From Phocaeicola plebeius (GTDB lineage: Bacteria > Bacteroidota > Bacteroidia > Bacteroidales > Bacteroidaceae): 14,186 bases of DNA. Below the pieces are notes generated by a model. That model had not been told where the DNA came from, searched no databases, and worked only from the letters and a program-made list of their open reading frames with translations. Positions 1-7,548 of this stretch are shown here, piece by piece. The translations under genes were made by a program, and so were the position numbers. The stretch lies in assembly GCA_004558305.1 (NCBI GenBank), contig SFDG01000058.1, positions 1 to 14,186 of the forward strand, given 5' to 3'. The number at the start of each line of letters is the position of its first letter. Within the stretch, counting starts at the first letter, position 1.

Positions 1-81
1 GTTGCTGGGCGCAGTGATGCAGCTGAATACACTCCAGAGTGTCCGAGAATCGTCGTTACGCTTCCCTTTGTTTCCTGTCAT
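1..81. other. Unresolved edge sequence, possibly the end of a gene running off the window
   Basis: No firm gene call is possible here. On the minus strand an ATG at 81-79 opens a frame that runs off the left edge, giving 27 residues beginning MTGNKGKRNDDSRTLW, which would suit a charged N-terminus. On the plus strand a frame beginning LLGAVMQLNTLQSV is open from the edge to a TAA at about 104. Both frames have similar third-position GC. The minus-strand ATG lies inside the TGTCAT end of the adjacent repeat, so it may be chance. I slightly favour the minus-strand reading but cannot decide from 81 bases. Confidence 0.25.
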
Positions 82-153
82 TTCGAACGATGTGAGAAAT
101 CTGTAAAGCGTAAGTGGATGTATTCAGATGCTTCACTGAAGTTCAGCATGACA
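76..153. repeat. Intergenic repeat, family A (TGTCAT...ATGACA ends), copy 1
   Basis: A 78-bp element bounded by the inverted ends TGTCAT (76-81) and ATGACA (148-153). A second copy at 13886-13963 shares nearly the same core, including AGTGGATGTAT and CAGATGCTTCACT. It resembles the REP-like elements with the same ends that are scattered between genes in many Bacteroidota genomes. No protein is encoded. Confidence 0.75.
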
Positions 154-168
154 AATGATAGAGAATCT

Positions 169-269
169 AAGTGTTCATTATTTCATTAGTCATTATTTCA
201 TTAAGAGGGTTCACACCCTACGGCTGTCTTGAAGTGTTCATTATTTCATTAGTCATTATTTCATTAAGA
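169..269. repeat. 38-bp perfect direct repeat built from a 13-mer
   Basis: The 38-bp sequence at 169-206 recurs exactly at 232-269. Each copy contains the 13-mer CATTATTTCATTA twice with period 15 (176-188 and 191-203; 239-251 and 254-266). The spacer (207-231) holds TTCACACCCT, a block also found after the hairpin repeats at 4201-4210. It is AT-rich, unlike the neighbouring genes, and has no coding potential. Confidence 0.85.
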
Positions 270-290
270 CGTTTCACAACCTCTAACAAA

Positions 291-390
291 AATCCTTTGT
301 GTCCTTTGTGCCTCTGTGTTTAATAAAAAAATCCCTTTGTGTCTTTGTGTTTAATAAAAAAACTCTGTGCCCTCTGTGCCTCTGTGTTTA
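291..390 (+). repeat. Tandem repeat, family C (TCTGTGCCTCTGTGTTTA type), three units
   Basis: Three degenerate tandem units end in TGTGTTTA. The first two (about 291-330 and 331-362) continue into AATAAAAAAA; the third (363-390) stops at TTTA. The units are built from alternating CTTTGTG and CTCTGTG words. The same words recur at 13768-13835 in the opposite orientation and at 13971-13999 in this orientation. The array ends 12 bp past the NUDIX gene's stop codon. Nothing suggests a gene in 82-402. Confidence 0.8.
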
Positions 391-402
391 GTCCAAGCGC
401 AC

Positions 403-900
403 TCAGAACTTCAGCCGCTGGAATTCCTGCTCGAAGTTGGGCGTAAAGACACCCTTCCCGAGGTGGGCACGTATTTCCTCCAGCGGCCAGAACCTGCCGC
501 CGTCCAGTTCCTGGCTGGGACGGACCGGGCCGTCGTAGACCGTCTTGAAGCTGAACACCAGTTCCCGCTCGCGGGCCGACTCGAACACATACCGCGCCAG
601 CTGTTCGGGCGTGAAATCCTCGATACCCAGTTCTTCGCGCACTTCCCGGCGGAGGGCGATGTCCACGCTCTCACCCAGGTCTACATGGCCTCCTACGGCC
701 GTGTCCCATTTGCCGGGCTGGATGTCCTTCCATTCCGGGCGTTTCTGCAGGTAGAGTTCGCCCCGGCTGTTGAATACATGCAGGTGGACCACCGGATGCA
801 GCAGCTTGCTGCCGTTGTGGCACTCGCCGCGCGATGCGGCTCCCGTGATGTTTCCGTCTTCGTCTACCACCGGAAACAATTCTTCGTTATTGTCTTTCAT
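403..900 (-). CDS. NUDIX hydrolase (YfcD/IDI-like)
   Basis: A 165-residue cytoplasmic enzyme of the NUDIX superfamily, which hydrolyses nucleoside-diphosphate-linked (or isomerises prenyl-diphosphate) substrates using a divalent metal. The NUDIX box Gx5Ex7REUxEExGU is fully intact at residues 71-93 (G71, E77, R85-E86, E89-E90, G92). The preceding segment HPVVHLHVFNSRGELYLQKR is typical of the YfcD/isopentenyl-diphosphate isomerase-like subgroup, whose substrates are often unknown. The ATG at 900 is chosen because a -7 promoter element lies about 25 nt upstream. The gene stands alone, divergent from the alcohol dehydrogenase, and ends close to a repeat array. The exact substrate cannot be told from sequence. 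Confidence 0.93.
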   Translation of the reverse strand: MKDNNEELFPVVDEDGNITGAASRGECHNGSKLLHPVVHLHVFNSRGELYLQKRPEWKDIQPGKWDTAVGGHVDLGESVDIALRREVREELGIEDFTPEQLARYVFESARERELVFSFKTVYDGPVRPSQELDGGRFWPLEEIRAHLGKGVFTPNFEQEFQRLKF

Positions 901-924
901 GCTGGTCTTCTTTTAAAATTCCTG

Positions 925-932
925 CAAATATA
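925..932 (-). promoter_or_regulatory. Putative -7 promoter element of the NUDIX gene
   Basis: TATATTTG on the minus strand matches the Bacteroidota -7 consensus TAnnTTTG. It sits 25-32 nt before the ATG. No convincing -33 TTTG is seen at the usual 19-21 nt spacing, so this is a half-supported call. Confidence 0.45.
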
Positions 933-955
933 CACCATTGCCATCGATTTATCTT

Positions 956-963
956 TATCTTTG
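956..963 (+). promoter_or_regulatory. Putative -7 promoter element of the alcohol dehydrogenase gene
   Basis: TATCTTTG matches the Bacteroidota -7 consensus and lies 29 nt upstream of the ATG at 992. The -33 position holds no TTTG. It is divergent from the NUDIX -7 element 23 bp away. Confidence 0.5.
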
Positions 964-991
964 TGGAACAATCTGAAAAAAACAAGTAACG

Positions 992-2167
992 ATGAACAAT
1001 TTTGTATTTTATAGCCCTACCGAATTCGTGTTCGGCAGGGAGACGGAGAAACAGACCGGACAGCTGGCGGCACGTTACGGAGCGCGGCGGGTACTGGTGG
1101 TGTATGGAGGCGGTTCGGTGGTCCGCAGCGGACTGCTGCAGCGGGTGGAGGACACCTTGCGCGAAGCCGGACTGGCGTATGTGGAGCTGGGCGGCGTGCA
1201 GCCGAACCCCATCGACACGAAGGTATATGAAGGGATTGAGCTGGCGCGTCGGGAAGGAGTGGATTTCCTGCTGGCAGTAGGCGGCGGCTCGGTGATCGAT
1301 ACGGCCAAGGCGATTGCGGCCGGAGTGCCCTACGACGGCGACTTCTGGGATTTCTATGCCGGTACGGCCAAGGTGGAGAAGGCCCTGCCCGTCGGCGTGG
1401 TGCTGACCATCCCGGCGGCGGGCAGCGAGGGGTCGGGCAATACGGTCATCACGAAGGTGGACGGACTGCGGAAGCTAGGCCTTCGGACGGTGTATGAGCT
1501 GCGTCCCCGCTTTGCCGTGATGAATCCGGAGCTGACCTTCACGCTGCCTCCGTTCCAGACGGCCTGCGGCATCTGCGACATGATGATCCACATCCTCGAA
1601 CGGTATTTCACCAATACGGAGGAGGTGGAAATCGGCGACCGCCTGTGCGAAGGCACCCTGCTGGCCATCATCAAGGAGGCCTACAAGGTGAAGCAGCACC
1701 CCGATGACTACCAGGCACGGGCCAACATTATGTGGTGTGGGACAATCGCGCACAACGGCACCTGCGGGGTGGGCGGCGAGGAAGACTGGGCTTCCCACTT
1801 CCTGGAGCATGAAATCAGTGCCCTGTATGGGGTGACACACGGAGCCGGACTGGCGGTCATGGTGCCGGCATGGATGACCTTCATGGCCTCGCATCATCCA
1901 GAGAAGGTGGCGCAGCTGGCCGAGCGGGTGTTCGGGGTTCCCGTGTCGGAGGACAAGGAGGAGATGGCACTGGCCGCCGTGGCGCGGCTGAAGCATTTCT
2001 TCCGCTACATGGGCCTGCCCGTCAGTTTCCGGGAGCTGGGCATCGAGCAGCCGGACATCGATGCGCTGGTGGGCAAGCTGCACGAGAACAAGGGAGACCG
2101 CCTGGGCAATTACATGAAGCTGACCATGGACCAGTGCAGGGAAATCTACGAGCTGGCCTGCAGGTAG
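992..2167 (+). CDS. Iron-containing (type III) alcohol dehydrogenase, YqhD/BDH-like
   Basis: A 391-residue NAD(P)H-dependent dehydrogenase of the iron-containing family. The YqhD/butanol dehydrogenase branch reduces aldehydes to alcohols in the cytoplasm. The N-terminal nucleotide-binding half has GGGSV at 40-43 and AVGGGSVIDTAK at 95-106. The C-terminal metal site is complete, with D196 and H200 in GICDMMIH, H269 in WASHF and H283 in GVTHG. Length is normal for the family (about 385-390). The start MNNFVFYSPT is typical and follows a -7 element by a short leader. The gene is monocistronic, its stop lying 1 nt from the stop of the convergent Crp/Fnr-like gene. Physiological substrate and the metal actually used (Zn or Fe) are not determined by sequence. 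Confidence 0.95.
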   Translation: MNNFVFYSPTEFVFGRETEKQTGQLAARYGARRVLVVYGGGSVVRSGLLQRVEDTLREAGLAYVELGGVQPNPIDTKVYEGIELARREGVDFLLAVGGGSVIDTAKAIAAGVPYDGDFWDFYAGTAKVEKALPVGVVLTIPAAGSEGSGNTVITKVDGLRKLGLRTVYELRPRFAVMNPELTFTLPPFQTACGICDMMIHILERYFTNTEEVEIGDRLCEGTLLAIIKEAYKVKQHPDDYQARANIMWCGTIAHNGTCGVGGEEDWASHFLEHEISALYGVTHGAGLAVMVPAWMTFMASHHPEKVAQLAERVFGVPVSEDKEEMALAAVARLKHFFRYMGLPVSFRELGIEQPDIDALVGKLHENKGDRLGNYMKLTMDQCREIYELACR

Positions 2168-2168
2168 T

Positions 2169-2732
2169 TCAGCGTTGCGCCCGGATGCGGCTGAGCGTGT
2201 AGATGGACACGCCGAGGAAGGCCGCCACGTATTTCAGCTTCACCCGGTTGATGAGGCCGGGATAGCGGAGCAGGAAATGCTCGTAGCGTTCCTTCGGCGA
2301 GAGCTGCAGGCGGTCTACGAAGATGTGGCTCAGCTCCTTGTTGACATCCTGGTGCAGCACGCGCCCCCAGTTGGCGATGTCGATGTACTGCTCGTAGAGT
2401 TCGTTGAGCCGGTCGATGGGCAGCACGTAGATTTCGCAGTCTTCGATGGTCTCGATGCTCTCGATGGAGGGGTGCTGGTAATACAGGGAGTCCATCCCGA
2501 AGGTGATGTCTCCTTCCTTGCTGAACCAGGTGGTGGTGTCCGTGCCGTCGTGATGGAAGACCGACCGGGTGATGCCTTTCTCGATGAAGTACACCAGCCG
2601 GTCGGTCTTTCCGGAAGCCACGATGCAGGTCTCTTTGGGGTAAAGCCGCCGTTCCATGCCGGAGGTGAGGGCCTCAAGGGCTTTTTCCGACAGGGGATGG
2701 GTGGCTTGTATCTTGGCGATAATGTTCTTCAT
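2169..2732 (-). CDS. Crp/Fnr-family transcriptional regulator
   Basis: A 187-residue cyclic-nucleotide-binding-like regulator of the short type common in Bacteroidota. The N-terminal part (about residues 25-115) fits the cNMP-binding beta-barrel, including IEKGITRSVF and the following FSKEGDITFG. The C-terminus has KERYEHFLLRYPGLINRV followed by a helix-turn-helix, LKYVAAFLGVSIYTLSRIR. There is no cysteine set for an Fe-S cluster as in Fnr. The start at 2732 (MKNIIAKIQ) is preferred over the in-frame ATG at 2774, because a consensus promoter at 2759-2789 would start transcription near 2752, inside the longer version. Effector and targets are unknown. Confidence 0.9.
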   Translation of the reverse strand: MKNIIAKIQATHPLSEKALEALTSGMERRLYPKETCIVASGKTDRLVYFIEKGITRSVFHHDGTDTTTWFSKEGDITFGMDSLYYQHPSIESIETIEDCEIYVLPIDRLNELYEQYIDIANWGRVLHQDVNKELSHIFVDRLQLSPKERYEHFLLRYPGLINRVKLKYVAAFLGVSIYTLSRIRAQR

Positions 2733-2758
2733 GGCAATGGTAGTTGGCTGTGAGGATG

Positions 2759-2789
2759 CAAAGGTAAGAAACATCCGACAGCTATCAAA
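2759..2789 (-). promoter_or_regulatory. Consensus Bacteroidota promoter of the Crp/Fnr-like gene
   Basis: On the minus strand the -33 element TTTG (2789-2786) is followed after exactly 19 nt by the -7 element TACCTTTG (2766-2759). Both boxes and the spacing match the known primary sigma factor consensus of Bacteroides. The predicted transcript begins near 2752, about 20 nt before the ATG at 2732. This makes the gene independent of the acyltransferase gene upstream. Confidence 0.8.
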
Positions 2790-2801
2790 GGGTTTGGCGC
2801 G

Positions 2802-3971
2802 TTAACTTCGCGGCCGCTTGTTGATGAATCGTGCCGCCAGCCATTTGCGGACGGGTTCGTCGTAACACTTCAGGCAGACGAAGGCGACGAGGAGGTTCCA
2901 GCCGTAGACGCAGAGGGCCACCTGCCAGGTTTCGCCGAAGGAGAACTGTCCGGTGTGTATGAGCCAGGCATAGAACAGGTACATGAAGGGGTAGTGGACG
3001 ATGTAGAGGGGGAACGAGATGTCGCCCAGGAACTTGCAGACGCGGGTGGAGAACGTGTCGGTGGTGGTGCCGGACGCGCCGAGCCATACGAGGACCGGGA
3101 ACACGAGGGCGATGCAGACGATTTCGAACAGGCCGTTCCAGAGGACGGGGGTATTGCCGGCTATGTAGGGGATGAAGAACAGTCCCACCAGAATGAGGGA
3201 GCAGATCCAGAAGGCCCCCTTTATGCGGATGGGGAGGAAACGGCGGGAAAGGAACATTCCCAGGGTGAAGGGGAAGAGCATACGGAGCAGGCCTCCTACG
3301 AAATTGATGCGGTCGAGGGTCCAGCCCACTCCGATGCAGCCGTAGCCGGAGGCATCGGTCAGGGCGAAGTAGCCCAGGGCGGCTCCCAGGAGGATGACCA
3401 GAGCCAGCAGGGCCTTGTCGGACAGGCGGCGGATGAAGAGGGCGTAGAGGATGTTGCCGATGTACTCGAAGAACAGCGACCAGGCCGGCCCGTTGAGCGG
3501 GAACATTTCGCCGTTGCCGCGTACTTCATAGCCGCAGCCCGGCACGGTGGGGATGAGGAACAGGGAGAGCAGCAGGGCCAGCATGACGGCGGAGGTGGCG
3601 ATGTGGGTGCCGTCCCATTGCACGCTGCCCTGCACGAGGAAGGTGACGGTGCCCAGCACGGCTCCCATGATGACCATGGGATGCAGACGGATCAGTCGCC
3701 GCTGGAAGAATCCTTTCAGGGTGAGCGAGCGGTTCCAGCGGTCGTCGTAGGCATAGCCGATGACGAATCCGGACAACATGAAGAAGAAGTCGACGCACAG
3801 GTAGCCGTGGTTGATGCACTCGACGGTGGGTTTGGCGCCGGCAAAGGCGTAGCCTTCGAACACGTGGTACCACACCACCAGCAGTGCGGCTACTCCGCGC
3901 AGCCCGTCCAGCAGGTCGTAGTGGGGCTTGGTGTCGCTGAATGCGGCGGAAGAGGGAATGTAATTTGCCAT
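2802..3971 (-). CDS. Acyltransferase-3 family integral membrane protein (OafA/YrhL-like)
   Basis: A 389-residue polytopic membrane protein of the acyltransferase-3 family, which moves acetyl or other acyl groups onto extracellular sugars such as O-antigen, capsule or peptidoglycan-linked glycans. The family signature DGLRGVAALLVVWYHV lies at 22-37, with the likely catalytic H36. It is followed by a conserved FFFMLSGFVIGYAY segment and RRLIRLHPMV in the first cytoplasmic loop. About ten hydrophobic helices follow. There is no extra SGNH domain, so it is the single-domain type. It stands alone, with no glycan operon next to it, so the acceptor cannot be inferred. A -7 promoter element lies about 30 nt upstream. 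Confidence 0.93.
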   Translation of the reverse strand: MANYIPSSAAFSDTKPHYDLLDGLRGVAALLVVWYHVFEGYAFAGAKPTVECINHGYLCVDFFFMLSGFVIGYAYDDRWNRSLTLKGFFQRRLIRLHPMVIMGAVLGTVTFLVQGSVQWDGTHIATSAVMLALLLSLFLIPTVPGCGYEVRGNGEMFPLNGPAWSLFFEYIGNILYALFIRRLSDKALLALVILLGAALGYFALTDASGYGCIGVGWTLDRINFVGGLLRMLFPFTLGMFLSRRFLPIRIKGAFWICSLILVGLFFIPYIAGNTPVLWNGLFEIVCIALVFPVLVWLGASGTTTDTFSTRVCKFLGDISFPLYIVHYPFMYLFYAWLIHTGQFSFGETWQVALCVYGWNLLVAFVCLKCYDEPVRKWLAARFINKRPRS

Positions 3972-3999
3972 ATAGCTTGTTTTTAGGATTAATGATGGG

Positions 4000-4007
4000 C
4001 AAAATTA
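4000..4007 (-). promoter_or_regulatory. Putative -7 promoter element of the acyltransferase gene
   Basis: TAATTTTG on the minus strand matches TAnnTTTG, 29-36 nt before the ATG at 3971. A TTG lies upstream but with only 16 nt between the boxes, shorter than usual. Confidence 0.45.
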
Positions 4008-4075
4008 CAGCCATTCGCCGGAACAACTGTTGCTTTTGGGCAAAAAAGCGGACGGAGGCGGAAGGTAGTGCTGCT

Positions 4076-4233
4076 TGTCATTCTGTTTGTCTATCAATGA
4101 CGAAACTATAGGGGCAGACCTGTGTGTCTGCCCGGAAACATCCGCCTCGGTATTCCCGGGCGGACACACAGGTCCGCCTCTACAGCGTCATTATCGAATT
4201 GTTTCACACCCTCCTGCCGTTCGAAGGATGACA
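4076..4233. repeat. Composite hairpin repeat (family B pair inside family A-type ends), locus 1
   Basis: The outer ends are TGTCAT (4076-4081) and ATGACA (4228-4233). Inside are two oppositely oriented units of about 40 bp, each with its own hairpin: GGGCAGAC (4112-4119) / GTCTGCCC (4126-4133), and GGCGGAC (4159-4165) / GTCCGCC (4172-4178). The units begin with AATGACG, so the pair also forms one large imperfect inverted repeat from about 4096 to 4192. A related but rearranged copy lies at 10891-11054. The rest of 3972-4259 holds only the upstream region of the acyltransferase gene. Confidence 0.85.
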
Positions 4234-4259
4234 GACCGGAAGGACAAACGGGACGCCGC

Positions 4260-6062
4260 TTACGCTTCGTTCAGCTTCTCGTCGATGCTGGCAATCTTCT
4301 TCTGTACCAGTTCCAGTTCCCCTTTCAGGCGTTCGATCTTCCGCTGGATTTCCGTGACGAGGCTGTTGCCCTTCTTGGACGACAGGTTGAGGAAGCCCAG
4401 GTTGTTCTCGTAGGTCTGGATATCGTTCTTCAGGCTTTCATAGTTGCGCACCAGCTTCTCACGGTCGCGGTAGAGGCCCTCGCCGCCCTTGTTGATGGAC
4501 GACTTGAACTTGTTCAGCCGCTTCTCGGAGGCCGTGATGTTCAGCTTGGCAAACAGCTTGTCGACCAGCTGGTGGAACGTGTCGTGCAGGCGGTCCTTCT
4601 CCTTGTAAGGCACGTGGCCTACGGCGTTCCATTCCTTGATGAGCTGCCGGGTGCGGTCGGAAGTGGCATTGTCTGTGGTGCCCGCTTCGTCCAGAGCGGC
4701 CAGCTGGCGGATAATCTCCTCCTTCTTGGCCAGGTTGTCTGTTTCCACCGAACGCTGGGAGGAAGTCACCTTGGCCTTCTGCTCGAAGAAATAGTCGCAG
4801 GCACCGATGAAGCGTTTCCAGATGGAGTCGGAATGCTTCTTGGACACCGGGCCGATGGTCTTCCATTCCTTCTGCAGCCGCGTCAGCTGTTCGGAAGTGG
4901 CTTTCCAGTCGGTGCTGTCCTTCAGGGCTTCTGCCTTCTCGCAGAGGGCACGTTTCTTCTCCAGGTTGTCGGCCATGTTCTCCTTGACCGACTTGAAGAA
5001 GGCCGCCTTGCGCTGGAAGAAGTCGTCGCAGGCTGCGCGGAAGCGTTCGAAAATCTTCACGTTCATCTTCTGCGGGGCATAGCCGATGGTCTTCCATTTG
5101 GCCTGCAGGGCCAGGATTTCCTTGGTCTTTTCCTCCCAGTCGTTGAACGTCTTGAGCGTATCGTATTCCATGGATTCGGCGATTTCGCAGATCACCGTCT
5201 TCTGGTCGAGGTTGTGCTGTTCGCGCTCTTTCAGCTGCTCGAAATGCTGCTGGTGGCGGCGGTTGACCATGGTGGATGCTGCCTTGAAACGGGCCCAGAT
5301 GCGTTCGCGCAGTTCCTTGGCCACGGGGCCGATGCTGCGGTATTCCTGGTGCAGCTTCTGCAGCTGGTGGAAGGCGGAGACGACATCGGCCTCTTCGGCC
5401 AGTTTCTCGGCTGCCTCACACAGACGGGTCTTCTGCTCCAGGTTCTTCTTGAAGTCGTATTCGCGGAACTCGTTGTTCAGCTTCACGCGGTCGTAGAACT
5501 TCTCGGTGTAGAGCTGGTAGGTCTTCCACAGTTCGTTGACCTTGGCGGCAGGCACGGCCTTGATGTCGTTCCATTCCTGCTGCAGCTGCTTGAAGTCGTT
5601 GTAGATCTTTCCCGTATCTTCTCCGCTCTCCGTCAGTGCTTTCATCCGTTCCAGGATGTCGAGCTTCTTCTGCAGGTTCTCCTCCAGCTGCTGTTCCTGT
5701 TCGGCAGCCAGTGCGCTCCGTTTTTCCTTGATGGAACCCATCACTTCCTTGAAGACATTCTCCAGCGGGTCTGGGGCAGGAGTAAAGTCGTCCGGATTTC
5801 CGCCCTCTTCCATAAAGCTCTTGCGTGCTGCTTCTTGTGCTGCCTTGTGGTTCTTGTAGAAGGTTTGTTTCAGGTAGTCGATTTCCTGCTTGTCAGCTTC
5901 GCAAGCGTTCAGGTCGATTTCTCTCAAGCGGTTGATGACATCCTCTTGAGTGGATTGCTGCGCATACGCTACACGTTCGGTGTCGTTGGCAGCGGGAGCC
6001 GTTGTTGCAGCAGTGTCTTCTGCGACTTCGGTCAATGGGCGGTTGGTTTCGTTCAATTCCAT
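4260..6062 (-). CDS. DUF349-repeat coiled-coil protein
   Basis: A 600-residue, highly charged, largely alpha-helical cytoplasmic protein with no signal peptide or membrane segment. It contains five DUF349 repeats of about 77-82 residues. Each is marked by an aromatic residue followed by a short xIGxVP-like turn, at W164, Y241, W323, W400 and W478; the best copies read EWKTIGPVSKK and KWKTIGYAPQK. The first 100 residues are acidic and low in complexity, and the last 80 (from about 515) form a coiled coil rich in K, E and L. DUF349 proteins are conserved in Bacteroidota but their function is not established. It lies 132 nt downstream of mgtE in the same direction, with a hairpin between, so it is probably transcribed separately or by read-through. 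Confidence 0.9.
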   Translation of the reverse strand: MELNETNRPLTEVAEDTAATTAPAANDTERVAYAQQSTQEDVINRLREIDLNACEADKQEIDYLKQTFYKNHKAAQEAARKSFMEEGGNPDDFTPAPDPLENVFKEVMGSIKEKRSALAAEQEQQLEENLQKKLDILERMKALTESGEDTGKIYNDFKQLQQEWNDIKAVPAAKVNELWKTYQLYTEKFYDRVKLNNEFREYDFKKNLEQKTRLCEAAEKLAEEADVVSAFHQLQKLHQEYRSIGPVAKELRERIWARFKAASTMVNRRHQQHFEQLKEREQHNLDQKTVICEIAESMEYDTLKTFNDWEEKTKEILALQAKWKTIGYAPQKMNVKIFERFRAACDDFFQRKAAFFKSVKENMADNLEKKRALCEKAEALKDSTDWKATSEQLTRLQKEWKTIGPVSKKHSDSIWKRFIGACDYFFEQKAKVTSSQRSVETDNLAKKEEIIRQLAALDEAGTTDNATSDRTRQLIKEWNAVGHVPYKEKDRLHDTFHQLVDKLFAKLNITASEKRLNKFKSSINKGGEGLYRDREKLVRNYESLKNDIQTYENNLGFLNLSSKKGNSLVTEIQRKIERLKGELELVQKKIASIDEKLNEA

Positions 6063-6150
6063 CGTATGAGATTTTAAAGATTGTATTTTCTTCGTTCGAA
6101 GATATTCTCTACAAATTAAGCTAAAAAGTTTTATTTATCATAGTCTTTCC

Positions 6151-6184
6151 CCAACTTTTTTTATAATTCCCGAAAAAAAGTTGG
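6151..6184 (-). terminator. Hairpin between mgtE and the DUF349 gene, possible terminator
   Basis: A perfect 12-bp stem, CCAACTTTTTTT (6151-6162) with AAAAAAAGTTGG (6173-6184), has a 10-nt loop and starts 11 nt after the mgtE stop. Its position suits a terminator, but the stem is AT-rich and no U-tract follows on the minus strand, so it is not a standard intrinsic terminator. A further short palindrome, TCTTCG-TT-CGAAGA (6089-6102), lies in the same gap. Confidence 0.4.
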
Positions 6185-6194
6185 AGAGCGGGGC

Positions 6195-7535
6195 TTACGA
6201 GAGCATGACGGTGATGCCCATGTAGATCATCATGCCGATGATGTCGTTCGTAATGGAGATGAACGGTCCGGTGGCGATGGCCGGGTCTACCTTCAGCTTT
6301 TCGAGGGTCATGGGGACCAGGGTGCCGAAGATGGAGGCGAACATGACGACGGCAAACAGGCTGATGGACACGGAATAGCACACCGTGGCCGCGGGCCCGA
6401 AGCGGATGAAGTTGTAGACATAGACCAGCATGGAGATGATGGTGGCGTTGATCAGCGCCACGACCGATTCTTTCAGGATCTGCTTCCACGTGTTGTCTGA
6501 GTCGAGCGAATTGTTGGCCAGTCCCTGCACGACAAGGGCCGACGACTGGGTGCCCACGTTTCCGCCCGTACCGCCGATGAGCGGGATGTAGAGGGCCATT
6601 TCGGGATGGGCAGCAAAGGTGGTGTCGAAGTTGCCGAGAATCATGGAGTTGGCGATTCCTCCGAACATGCCGATGAGCAGCCAGGGCAGGCGGGCGGTGG
6701 TCTGGCGCAGCACGCTGTCGTCCGACTCCACGTCCTTCGACAGACCGGAAGCCAGCTGGTAGTCGCGTTCGGCCTGCTCGCGTACCTCGTCCATCACGTC
6801 GTCTACGGTGATGCGCCCCACCAGCCGGCCGATGCTGTCCACCACGGGGACGGCCACCAGGTTGTACTTCTCGATGATCTGCACCACTTCCTCGATGGGC
6901 GTGTCCACCCTTACGGAGATGGGGTCTTTCTTCATCACGTGCTTCACCTTCGACACCGAGGGGCTGGTCACCATCTTCTTCAGCGGGAACACGCCGCGCA
7001 GCCGTTCGTCGTCGTCCACCACGTAGACATAATAGATTTCGTCCATTTCCTCCGCCTGCAGGCGCATTTCGCGCAGGCATTCGGGCATGCTCCAGTTCTC
7101 GTTGACGATGACCATTTCCGTACCCATCAGACCGCCGGCGGTATCTTCGTCGTACTTCAGCAGGTCCACGATGTCGCCCGCCTGCTCGATGTCCTCGATG
7201 TGGGAGAGGATTTCCTCCTGCTTGTCCTCGTCCATCTCGCGGATGATGTCGACGGCATCGTCCGAGTCCATGTAGTCCACGAACCGCTTGGCGATGGTTT
7301 CGGAAGGCAGTATGTCGAGGAACTCCTTGCGGGCGTCTTCGTCCATCTCGATGAGCACGTCGGCCGCCTTTTCGTTGTCCAGCAGCAGGTAGATGAACCG
7401 TGCCTCTTCCGCATCCAGCTCGTTGCACAGTTCGGCGATGTCTGCCGGGTGGAGTCCGCTCAGCAGCTCTTTCAGTTCGTCCGACTTCTTGTCGGCGATC
7501 AGTTCCGTCACTTTGTTCACTTCTTCGTTTTCCAT
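6195..7535 (-). CDS. mgtE: Magnesium transporter MgtE
   Basis: A 446-residue Mg2+ channel/transporter of the inner membrane. Domain order follows the family. An acidic N-domain of helical repeats (about 1-130) has many DED/MDED clusters. Two CBS domains (about 135-255) form the Mg2+-sensing gate, and a C-terminal membrane domain of five helices runs from about 283 to 446. The signature PLIGGTGGNVGTQSSALVVQ spans 318-337, and the pore segment TGPFISITNDIIGMMIYMG carries the conserved D431 at the ion site. Length is normal. It starts 13 nt after the rsmA stop and is therefore very likely cotranscribed with it. Family knowledge says the cytoplasmic domains close the pore when intracellular Mg2+ is high. 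Confidence 0.97.
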   Translation of the reverse strand: MENEEVNKVTELIADKKSDELKELLSGLHPADIAELCNELDAEEARFIYLLLDNEKAADVLIEMDEDARKEFLDILPSETIAKRFVDYMDSDDAVDIIREMDEDKQEEILSHIEDIEQAGDIVDLLKYDEDTAGGLMGTEMVIVNENWSMPECLREMRLQAEEMDEIYYVYVVDDDERLRGVFPLKKMVTSPSVSKVKHVMKKDPISVRVDTPIEEVVQIIEKYNLVAVPVVDSIGRLVGRITVDDVMDEVREQAERDYQLASGLSKDVESDDSVLRQTTARLPWLLIGMFGGIANSMILGNFDTTFAAHPEMALYIPLIGGTGGNVGTQSSALVVQGLANNSLDSDNTWKQILKESVVALINATIISMLVYVYNFIRFGPAATVCYSVSISLFAVVMFASIFGTLVPMTLEKLKVDPAIATGPFISITNDIIGMMIYMGITVMLS

Positions 7536-7548
7536 ACGGATTGCTTTT

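Noticed and set aside
291..390. Possible CRISPR array
   Set aside because: The units are degenerate, of uneven length and contiguous without unique spacers, and there are no cas genes.
2733..2774. Longer start for the Crp/Fnr-like gene at 2774
   Set aside because: It would begin upstream of the predicted transcription start of a consensus promoter and adds 14 residues with no family likeness.
2955..3986. 343-residue plus-strand frame opposite the acyltransferase gene
   Set aside because: Its composition (Gly/Asp/Glu/His runs) is that of a reversed membrane protein, and it matches no family.
4122..6077. 651-residue open frame on the plus strand opposite the DUF349 gene
   Set aside because: It is a low-complexity Leu/Val-rich shadow of the charged coiled-coil gene, which has clear repeats and a normal start.
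6121..7428. 435-residue minus-strand frame overlapping mgtE
   Set aside because: It is an Arg/Gly/His-rich out-of-frame shadow; mgtE in the other frame has full domains.
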